A DNA stretch of 6,263 nt from Candidatus Doudnabacteria bacterium (GTDB lineage Bacteria > Patescibacteriota > Doudnabacteria > UBA920). Shown in pieces: positions 1 through 5,173 of this stretch. The notes beneath the pieces were generated by a model. That model worked only from the letters and a program-made list of their open reading frames with translations, did no database searches and was not told the DNA's origin. The first letter of the stretch is position 1. Every line of letters starts with the position of its first letter. Location: assembly GCA_903913365.1 (NCBI GenBank), contig CAIWKW010000011.1, positions 1 to 6,263 of the forward strand, read 5' to 3'. Made by a program: the position numbers and the translations under genes.

Positions 1-11
1 ATAATCACATT

Positions 12-1430
12 ATGAAAAAAAATATATCCGTCCCAGGCGGAAAAAAAACGAAAATTGTTTGTACTTTAGGGCCGACTTCCGGGTCGGTTAAAATTATTAC
101 CGAAATGGTTAAGGCCGGCATGAACGTGGCCAGGCTGAATTTTTCCCATGGGGATTACGAAAGCCACGAAAAGTTGATTAGAAACGTGCGCGAAGTATCG
201 GTAAAGCTGAGAGTGCCACTGGCCATTATTCAGGATTTGCACGGACCGAAAATTCGCATCAAAAATTTGAAAAATCCGATTGACGTTAAAATCGGCGAGA
301 CTGTAGTTATTGGCGAAGATTTTGATTTGGATGCCGAAGTGGTGCAAAGCATTAGGGTGCGCCAGCGCATTTTAATAGAAGACGGGCTAATAGAAATGGA
401 AGTAAAAAAGGTTTCCGGGAAAAAAGTTTATTGTACCGTTCTCTCACCGGGAAAGATTCAGGATAAAAAAGGCGTTAATTTGCCGAGAACCCGTTTAAAA
501 ATTCCTATACTTACGGAAAAGGATGTAAAAGATTTGCAGTTCGGCTTAAAAATGGATGTGGACTATATTGCCTTGTCTTTTGTGCGAAGCTCCAGCGACG
601 TCAGGCATTTAAAAAAGCTGATTGACAGATACAATCCCAAAAATTTTGACAAGCCGAAAATCATTGCCAAAATTGAAAAGCCGGAAGGCGTAAAGAATTT
701 TGATGCCATACTAAAAGAAAGCGATGCGGTAATGGTGGCGCGCGGAGATTTGGGTGTGGAGATGCCGGAATCGGAAGTGCCGATTATTCAAAAAACCATT
801 ATCCAAAAAGCTCTTAAAGCGGCCAAACCGGTAATTGTGGCCACCCAGATGCTCGACAGTATGATAAGAAACCCCCGTCCTACCCGCGCCGAAGTTAGCG
901 ACGTGGCCAATGCGGTAATCGATCAGACCGATTGCGTTATGCTTAGCGGGGAAACCGCTTTTGGCAGATATGCCGTAAAAACCGTTCAGCAAATGGCCAA
1001 AATTATCGAAGTCACGGAAAAAAGCGCGTTTTTGCCCGGCCATAAACATTTGCTGGAAAAAATTATGTCCAAAAACGAGGCTATTGCCGACAGTGTCAGC
1101 GAGCTGGCGGCCAGCACCAAGGCCAAAATAATAATTGGGGCCACAGACAGCGGGTTTACGGCCAGGGAAGTTGCGCACGAACGCCCGGTAATGTCCAGTA
1201 TTATTATGCTTACGCCGAAAGAAAAAGTGCAAAGGCAAATGTGTCTGATTTGGGGCGTAAAAAGTTTTTTGGTGCCCATGGTAAACACCTATGAAAAACT
1301 TTTGGATCTGATGATTACCACGGCCAAAAAGCACGAGCTGATTAAAAAAGGAGACAAATTGGTAATTGTTACCGGCGAGCCCATGGGGCAAAAAGAGAAT
1401 TTAAATTTGGTAGAGGTAAAAACAGCATAA
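12..1430 (+). CDS. pyk: Pyruvate kinase
   Basis: Catalyses the last step of glycolysis in the cytoplasm, PEP + ADP to pyruvate + ATP. The 472-residue length is normal for the bacterial enzyme without an extra C-terminal domain. The barrel (A) domain has the substrate residues R41, N43 and S45 in ARLNFSHG. The B domain lies roughly between residues 83 and 170 (IEDGLIEMEV, KGVNLP). The signature IAKIEKPEGV supplies catalytic K220 and metal ligand E222, MVARGDLGVE supplies metal ligand D246, and ATQMLDSM supplies T278. NPRPTRAEVSDVANA and MLSGETA are also present. The C-terminal domain (about 355-472) is recognisable but ends in a divergent TGEPMGQKENLNLVEV tail. The DLHGPKIRI segment (75-83) has the residues typical of K+-independent enzymes. 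ATG at 12 adds about 9 residues before the conserved KKTKIVCTLGP. Only 11 bases precede it, with no Shine-Dalgarno among them, and the frame stays open to the window edge, so the start is less certain than the identity. Confidence 0.97.
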   Translation: MKKNISVPGGKKTKIVCTLGPTSGSVKIITEMVKAGMNVARLNFSHGDYESHEKLIRNVREVSVKLRVPLAIIQDLHGPKIRIKNLKNPIDVKIGETVVIGEDFDLDAEVVQSIRVRQRILIEDGLIEMEVKKVSGKKVYCTVLSPGKIQDKKGVNLPRTRLKIPILTEKDVKDLQFGLKMDVDYIALSFVRSSSDVRHLKKLIDRYNPKNFDKPKIIAKIEKPEGVKNFDAILKESDAVMVARGDLGVEMPESEVPIIQKTIIQKALKAAKPVIVATQMLDSMIRNPRPTRAEVSDVANAVIDQTDCVMLSGETAFGRYAVKTVQQMAKIIEVTEKSAFLPGHKHLLEKIMSKNEAIADSVSELAASTKAKIIIGATDSGFTAREVAHERPVMSSIIMLTPKEKVQRQMCLIWGVKSFLVPMVNTYEKLLDLMITTAKKHELIKKGDKLVIVTGEPMGQKENLNLVEVKTA

Positions 1431-1461
1431 TTTAGATATTTGGTGTTAGGTTTTAGATATT
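1431..1461. repeat. Direct repeat TTTAGATATT x2 after pyk
   Basis: The ten-base word TTTAGATATT occurs at 1431-1440, immediately after the pyk stop, and again at 1452-1461. The 11 bases between them (TGGTGTTAGGT) contain a further TTAG. It looks like a short degenerate TTAG-type repeat in the spacer between the stop codon and the terminator. No function is evident. Confidence 0.5.
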
Positions 1462-1470
1462 AGCTTAAGG

Positions 1471-1501
1471 AAAATTACGCAAGAAATTGCGTAATTTTTT
1501 T
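1471..1501 (+). terminator. Intrinsic terminator of pyk
   Basis: A perfect 12-bp stem pairs AAAATTACGCAA (1471-1482) with TTGCGTAATTTT (1487-1498), closed by a GAAA (GNRA) tetraloop. The run of T continues to 1501. The A-rich 5' arm also gives a T tract on the minus strand, so it may work in both directions. It separates pyk from the downstream cassette. Confidence 0.85.
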
Positions 1502-1502
1502 A

Positions 1503-1531
1503 TTGTAATTTACTGGTATTTTGGCTATAAT
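1503..1531 (+). promoter_or_regulatory. Sigma70-like promoter of small gene 1
   Basis: The -35 element TTGTAA (1503-1508, 4 of 6 to consensus) is 17 bases from a perfect -10 TATAAT (1526-1531). Transcription would start near 1538, giving a leader of about 25 bases before the ATG at 1563. The -35 touches the end of the pyk terminator T tract, so the two units are packed back to back. Confidence 0.7.
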
Positions 1532-1547
1532 AATGCGACAAAGTTTG

Positions 1548-1556
1548 AAAGGAGGT
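1548..1556 (+). promoter_or_regulatory. Full consensus Shine-Dalgarno, small gene 1
   Basis: AAAGGAGGT is complementary over nine bases to the usual 16S rRNA 3' end. GGAGG lies 7 bases before the ATG at 1563. This fixes the start at 1563 and excludes the in-frame TTG at 1521, which lies upstream of the predicted transcription start. Confidence 0.88.
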
Positions 1557-1562
1557 CTGGTA

Positions 1563-1952
1563 ATGTATCACTGGACCGTTCGCAATTGGTTAGCTGAAGA
1601 TGGCCTCCATGGGCGCGAATTCGCTATTATCGTAGACGCCGATTTTATTAAGATGGCGAAGGTTTGCGCTCTGGAATGCGACCAGGAATCGGCTCAGGAA
1701 GGCGCCAGAATAAGAGCCCGCAAAGCCGGCTATAAGGTGGATGACAGCATGAATTTGCTGAGATTTGGCTGTTTGGGAATCCAGCAAATCGACCATCCTT
1801 ATGGCGGCGATTGCCATTTATCCCTGGACACCAAATCTTTGGGTCCGGACTGTGCCGAATTCTGTACCAAAAATGTGGACAGAGCGGACCAGCAGTCCCT
1901 TTTGTTCGGCATTTGGGTCTGGTGGGCCGATTATGTTTCGGCACAGTTTTGA
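1563..1952 (+). CDS. Small protein of unrecognised family, paralog 1
   Basis: 129 residues. I do not recognise the family. It has no signal peptide and no convincing membrane span; charged and polar residues suggest a soluble cytoplasmic protein. It aligns over its whole length with the product of 2134-2514, sharing about 45 identical positions by hand alignment. Shared blocks are HxW (3-4), W9, HGxEF (16-20), VDxDF (24-28), SAQ (43-45), AG (55-56), LLxFG (65-69), HP (78-79), C84, DRxDQQ (106-111) and a C-terminal WVWW (118-121). Conservation between diverged copies over the full length argues that it is a real, selected gene. This copy alone has two CxxxC motifs, C35/C39 and C97/C101, plus C70, which could bind metal or form disulfides (inference). 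It has its own promoter, strong ribosome site and terminator, as expected for a well-expressed single-gene unit. Confidence 0.87.
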   Translation: MYHWTVRNWLAEDGLHGREFAIIVDADFIKMAKVCALECDQESAQEGARIRARKAGYKVDDSMNLLRFGCLGIQQIDHPYGGDCHLSLDTKSLGPDCAEFCTKNVDRADQQSLLFGIWVWWADYVSAQF

Positions 1953-1959
1953 CGGTTTT

Positions 1960-2009
1960 CCCCGCGCTTTGAACTTGTTTGGTTCTTGCGCGGGGATGTT
2001 TTATTTTTT
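1960..2009 (+). terminator. Two-tier intrinsic terminator of small gene 1
   Basis: The outer stem CCCCGCGC (1960-1967) pairs perfectly with GCGCGGGG (1988-1995). Within the loop, GAAC (1971-1974) pairs with GTTC (1982-1985) around a TTGTTTG loop. A T-rich tail, ATGTTTTATTTTTT (1996-2009), follows. It starts 7 bases after the stop codon and closely resembles the hairpin after small gene 2. Confidence 0.88.
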
Positions 2010-2066
2010 GGGTTAAAATTTTGAGGCTGCCTTTTGAAATTTTCAGTTACTGGCCGTTATGTGCGG

Positions 2067-2095
2067 TTGTATTATAAGGGAATTTTGATTATAAT
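2067..2095 (+). promoter_or_regulatory. Sigma70-like promoter of small gene 2
   Basis: A -35-like TTGTAT (2067-2072, 3 of 6) lies 17 bases before a perfect -10 TATAAT (2090-2095). The arrangement and TTGTA core match the promoter of the first cassette. The predicted transcription start is near 2102, giving a leader of about 32 bases. A second, weaker -10-like TATAAG lies at 2073-2078. Confidence 0.65.
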
Positions 2096-2115
2096 TAGTC
2101 GGTTAAATGTTGGGC

Positions 2116-2124
2116 AAAGGAGGT
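2116..2124 (+). promoter_or_regulatory. Full consensus Shine-Dalgarno, small gene 2
   Basis: AAAGGAGGT, identical to the site of the first cassette, has GGAGG 10 bases before the ATG at 2134. A closer ATG at 2127 is out of frame and only 3 bases from GGAGG, so 2134 is the better start. It also aligns with the paralog's N-terminus (MxHW). Confidence 0.87.
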
Positions 2125-2133
2125 TCATGAATC

Positions 2134-2514
2134 ATGAATCATTGGGAAGTAGTTGTTTGGTCCGCAAAACAGGGGCCGCACGGACACGAATTTACTATAA
2201 GGGTCGACTCCGATTTTTTAGCCGCAGCAGGCGCGGCTGACTTTTCCCGGCAATCGGCCCAAAGAGAAGTTACCCGCCTTGCCAAAGAGGCAGGCTTGCA
2301 AGTGCCTATAGGTGCAAAGCTCCTTGTGTTCGGCGAGTACGGGGTGGAGGGCATCAATCATCCTCAAAATTCCGGATGCGGCCTTTATTTGGAAGCAACA
2401 GAAACGGGCGGGATTGTCAGGTCACACAACACGGATAGGTCCGACCAGCAGGCGTTTTTGATGGCAGTGTGGGTCTGGTGGATCCATGTTGTCATGCCCG
2501 GTTTGCTGGGCTAG
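2134..2514 (+). CDS. Small protein of unrecognised family, paralog 2
   Basis: 126 residues, homologous end to end with the product of 1563-1952. I do not recognise the family. Shared positions are H3, W4, V6, W9, G14, HGxEF (16-20), VDxDF (24-28), SAQ (41-43), AG (53-54), LLxFG (63-67), HP (76-77), C82, DRxDQQ (101-106) and WVWW (113-116). Alternating hydrophobic residues near the start (WEVVVW, FTIRVD) suggest beta strands, followed by a likely helix (about 38-54) and a hydrophobic, tryptophan-rich C-terminal segment. Unlike its partner it has one cysteine and lacks both CxxxC motifs, so those are not part of the family core. The C-terminal tail after WVWW differs entirely (hydrophobic MPGLLG). 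It is a monocistronic unit with its own promoter and terminator. The cytoplasmic location and all ideas of function are inference. Confidence 0.88.
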   Translation: MNHWEVVVWSAKQGPHGHEFTIRVDSDFLAAAGAADFSRQSAQREVTRLAKEAGLQVPIGAKLLVFGEYGVEGINHPQNSGCGLYLEATETGGIVRSHNTDRSDQQAFLMAVWVWWIHVVMPGLLG

Positions 2515-2544
2515 GCAATTTTTTGTCGTCTTTCCACTCGGTAG

Positions 2545-2589
2545 CCACCCCGCACTTTGGACGTTTGTTCCAGGGTGCGGGGTGGTTTT
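2545..2589 (+). terminator. Two-tier intrinsic terminator of small gene 2
   Basis: The stem CCACCCCGCAC (2545-2555) pairs perfectly over 11 bp with GTGCGGGGTGG (2575-2585). An inner stem TGGA (2558-2561) with TCCA (2569-2572) encloses CGTTTGT. Only four T follow (2586-2589), then AATTTAT. Its core CCCCGC-x-CTTTG matches the terminator after small gene 1. The final T residues overlap the presumed -35 region of the ppsA promoter. Confidence 0.85.
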
Positions 2590-2615
2590 AATTTATACGA
2601 TTTTTGTGGTATAAT
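2587..2615 (+). promoter_or_regulatory. Extended -10 promoter of ppsA
   Basis: TGGTATAAT (2607-2615) is an extended -10 element, TGn plus perfect TATAAT. The -35 at the expected place is weak (TTTAAT, 2587-2592), as extended -10 promoters tolerate. An AT-only dyad, ATAAATAT (2614-2621) with ATATTTAT (2627-2634), straddles the likely start site near 2622. It could be an operator, but its base composition makes chance plausible. Confidence 0.65.
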
Positions 2616-2647
2616 AAATATACAAAATATTTATATAAAGGATTTGC

Positions 2648-2672
2648 TGCCGATTGAAAATTACATTCGGCA
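2648..2672 (+). promoter_or_regulatory. Small hairpin in the ppsA leader
   Basis: TGCCGA (2648-2653) pairs with TCGGCA (2667-2672) around a 13-base AT-rich loop, inside the roughly 75-base leader of ppsA. There is no T tract after it, so it is not a terminator. It sits between the AAAGGA at 2637-2642 and the ppsA ATG. A regulatory role is only a possibility. Confidence 0.35.
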
Positions 2673-2707
2673 AAAGATCCATGGAAACAAAAAACTATGC
2701 CAAATAA
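2654..2707 (+). CDS. Possible 17-residue leader peptide overlapping the ppsA start
   Basis: A short frame starting with TTG at 2654 reads MKITFGKRSMETKNYAK and stops with TAA at 2705-2707, 8 bases inside ppsA. It could use the AAAGGA at 2637-2642, 11 bases upstream. A shorter version starting at ATG 2681 (METKNYAK) is also possible. The reason to note it is that ppsA itself has no good Shine-Dalgarno, so translation of this leader could deliver ribosomes to the ppsA ATG. No homolog is known to me, and a frame this short can easily occur by chance. Confidence 0.22.
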   Translation: MKITFGKRSMETKNYAK

Positions 2708-5162
2708 AAGCGAGAAGTTTGTTTTATGGTTTGATGAAATCACCAAAAACGATATCCCGTTAGTCGGCGGAAAAAACGCCAACCTCGGGGAGATGTATCA
2801 AAATTTAACCCAAACCGAAAGCAAAACGTTTAAGGGTGAAAAAATTAGCGTTCCTTATGGTTATTCCGTTACCGCTGCGGCATACCGCTATTTTATGTCC
2901 GAAAATAAGCTGGATGTAAAAATAAAAAAGATTTTGGACAAATTGGATACCAAAGACATACGCCAGCTTGAAGAAGCCGGGCAGGCAGTTAGGCAAATGA
3001 TTTTAGCCGCGCCTTTTCCCAAAGATTTGGAAGACCAAATCTGTACCGCCTACGAGGAAATGGCAAAAAAACTTAATTTGAATGCAAACGTTTTGGATGT
3101 GGCGGTTCGCAGTAGCGCCACAGCCGAAGATTTGCCCAATGCCAGTTTTGCCGGCCAGCAGGAATCTTATTTAAATATTTTAGGCAATCATTCTTTGCTC
3201 GAGGCCATAAAAAAATGTTTTGCCTCGCTATTTACCAACCGCGCAATTTCTTACCGGGTGGACCAGCATTTTGATCATTTTAAAATTGCTCTTTCCGCGG
3301 CCGTACAAAAAATGGCCCGTTCCGACAGGGGAGCGAGCGGGGTTATGTTTACCTTGGATACGGACTCGGGTTTTAAAAATATTGTTTTGATTAATGCGGC
3401 GTATGGACTTGGGGAATTTGTGGTTAAAGGCGTGGTTACTCCGGACGAATATATGGTGTTTAAACCAACTTTAGCTCAAGGGTTTAAATCTATCATTAGC
3501 CAGAGATTGGGCAGCAAAGAGAAAAAATTGATATATGCCACGGAAGGAACAAGCCCAACCAAAGAAGTGCCTGTTGTGGAAGCCGATCGCCATCAGTTTG
3601 TGTTAAGCCAGGAACAGATACTTCAGCTGGCCAGCTGGGGAATGATTATTGAAGAGCATTACGGCAGGCCAATGGATATTGAATGGGCTTACGATGGCGT
3701 TGAAAAAAAACTGTATATTGTGCAGGCCAGGCCGGAAACAGTGCAGGCTCGCAAAGACGGTACGGTACTGGAAGAATATGTGCTTCTTGAACACGGGAAA
3801 ATTTTAACCGAAGGAGCGGCGGTTGGTGCAAAAATTGGCCAAGGCAAAGCCCGCTATATTAAAGACGCTTCGCAAATAAACGAATTTATGCCGGGAGAAG
3901 TTTTGGTTACGGAAATTACCGATCCGGACTGGGAACCTATTATGAAAGTCGCTTCGGCCATTGTCACCAATGCCGGCGGGAGAACTTCCCACGCGGCCAT
4001 TGTTTCCAGAGAACTTGGTATTCCGGCCGTGGTTGGCTGCGGCAACGCCACAAAAGTTATTACCACGGGTATGCCGGTTACCGTTTCCTGCAGCGAGGGG
4101 GAAAAAGGCCGAATTTACGACGGCATGCTCAAGTTCAGGCTGGACAAGCACGATTTAAAGGATTTTAAGCAGCCCAAAACCGAAATTAAAATGATTGTGG
4201 CCGATCCGGAATTGGTTTTCGGCTACTCCTTTATTCCCAATCGCGGCGTAGGCTTGGCCAGGGAAGAGTTTATCATTTCCAATTTTATCAAAGTTCATCC
4301 TAACGCCTTGCTTAACTTTGACAAGCTTACGGACGAACATTTAAAACAGCAGATTGAAGAAATTACCGTTGGCTATAAAAATAAAGTTGATTTTTATGTG
4401 CATAAGCTGGCTTTTGGTATCGGCATTATTGCCGCAGCTTTTTATCCGTATGAAGTAATTTTAAGATTTAGCGATTTTAAAACGAATGAATACGCCAATT
4501 TAATCGGCGGTAAGGACTACGAGCCAAAGGAAGAAAATCCGATGATAGGCTGGCGCGGAGCTTCCCGCTATTACGATCCGAATTTTAGCGAAGCGTTTGC
4601 ATTGGAATGCCAGGCGGTAAAAAAAGTTCGCGAGGAAATGGGACTTTGGAATTTAAAAACCATGATCCCGTTCTGCCGCACGCCTGAAGAAGGGCAGTCG
4701 GTTTTGGATGAAATGGCCAAAAATGGGCTTAAGCGGAAAATGGGAAAAAGGGTAATGGAATACAAAGGCCATGAAATGCACGAGTCTTTGGAAGTTTGGG
4801 TTATGGCGGAAATTCCTTCCAATATTTTGCAGGTGGAAGATTTTGGGAAATTATTTGACGGCTTTTCTATTGGCAGCAACGATTTAACCCAGCTGACTTT
4901 GGGCCTGGACAGAGACAGCAAGATTGTGGCGCACATTGGCAACGAAAAAAATAAATCGGTTTTAATTTTAATTCACAATCTAATTAAAAAAGCCCACGAG
5001 ATGGGGCTTAAAGTCGGCATTTGCGGCCAAGGCCCTTCCGATTTCCCGGACTTTGCGGAATTTTTGGTTAAGGAAGGAATAGACAGTATTTCCTTAAACC
5101 CCGATACCGTGCTTAAGGCTACCTTAAATATTAAGGCGGTGGAAGAAAAAATAGGCAAGTAG
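2697..5162 (+). CDS. ppsA: Phosphoenolpyruvate synthase
   Basis: Converts pyruvate + ATP + H2O to PEP + AMP + phosphate, the gluconeogenic bypass of pyruvate kinase. The 821-residue length is slightly more than the roughly 790 usual for the family. The N-terminal ATP-binding domain (about 5-350) shows LVGGKNANLGEM, VRSSATAEDLPNASFAGQQE (137-156), VTPDEYMVF and IVQARPETV (closing near 348). The swivelling phosphohistidine domain has GGRTSHAAI with catalytic H432 and the neighbouring T430, the position regulated by phosphorylation in PpsA/PPDK. The PEP/pyruvate TIM barrel has GVGLAREEFI, GWRG (618-621), VMAEIPSN (702-709), GSNDLTQ (726-732) and catalytic C776 in GICGQGPSD. Water-dependent PpsA rather than pyruvate-phosphate dikinase is favoured by the E-I-P-S-N block and the overall length. 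An apparent insertion of about 10 residues precedes VMAEIPSN (about 682-700). ATG at 2697 is the only ordinary start after the in-frame stop at 2655-2657, and its ribosome site is weak or absent. Confidence 0.97.
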   Translation: MPNKSEKFVLWFDEITKNDIPLVGGKNANLGEMYQNLTQTESKTFKGEKISVPYGYSVTAAAYRYFMSENKLDVKIKKILDKLDTKDIRQLEEAGQAVRQMILAAPFPKDLEDQICTAYEEMAKKLNLNANVLDVAVRSSATAEDLPNASFAGQQESYLNILGNHSLLEAIKKCFASLFTNRAISYRVDQHFDHFKIALSAAVQKMARSDRGASGVMFTLDTDSGFKNIVLINAAYGLGEFVVKGVVTPDEYMVFKPTLAQGFKSIISQRLGSKEKKLIYATEGTSPTKEVPVVEADRHQFVLSQEQILQLASWGMIIEEHYGRPMDIEWAYDGVEKKLYIVQARPETVQARKDGTVLEEYVLLEHGKILTEGAAVGAKIGQGKARYIKDASQINEFMPGEVLVTEITDPDWEPIMKVASAIVTNAGGRTSHAAIVSRELGIPAVVGCGNATKVITTGMPVTVSCSEGEKGRIYDGMLKFRLDKHDLKDFKQPKTEIKMIVADPELVFGYSFIPNRGVGLAREEFIISNFIKVHPNALLNFDKLTDEHLKQQIEEITVGYKNKVDFYVHKLAFGIGIIAAAFYPYEVILRFSDFKTNEYANLIGGKDYEPKEENPMIGWRGASRYYDPNFSEAFALECQAVKKVREEMGLWNLKTMIPFCRTPEEGQSVLDEMAKNGLKRKMGKRVMEYKGHEMHESLEVWVMAEIPSNILQVEDFGKLFDGFSIGSNDLTQLTLGLDRDSKIVAHIGNEKNKSVLILIHNLIKKAHEMGLKVGICGQGPSDFPDFAEFLVKEGIDSISLNPDTVLKATLNIKAVEEKIGK

Positions 5163-5173
5163 CGGGCGCAGAT

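Noticed and set aside
711..1391. Long open frame on the minus strand (226 codons) inside pyk
   Set aside because: It lies wholly antisense to a well-conserved pyruvate kinase, has low-complexity His/Phe/Asn-rich composition typical of a shadow frame, and no ribosome site was seen.
1521..1562. Upstream in-frame TTG start for small gene 1 (14 extra residues)
   Set aside because: The TTG lies upstream of the predicted transcription start, the extension encodes the -10 box and the Shine-Dalgarno, and the paralog aligns from the ATG at 1563.
1950..1952. Possible TGA recoding, as in some CPR lineages
   Set aside because: TGA here ends small gene 1 just before its terminator and at a length matching the paralog, which ends in TAG; no in-frame TGA interrupts any gene.
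2015..2043. AT-rich inverted repeat AAAATTT / AAATTTT upstream of the small gene 2 promoter
   Set aside because: Seven A-T pairs around a 15-base loop are expected by chance in such AT-rich spacer; no further support.
2034..2240. Open frame overlapping the start of small gene 2, including ATG 2127
   Set aside because: ATG 2127 is only 3 bases from GGAGG, the frame ends quickly and shows no similarity to the paralog, whereas the 2134 frame does.
2557..2763. 68-codon frame covering the terminator, ppsA promoter and ppsA start
   Set aside because: It would be translated through a terminator hairpin and promoter, and most of it overlaps ppsA out of frame.
4571..4942. Minus-strand open frame of 123 codons inside ppsA
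   Set aside because: Antisense to the conserved PEP-binding barrel of ppsA; composition reflects the complement of that coding sequence.
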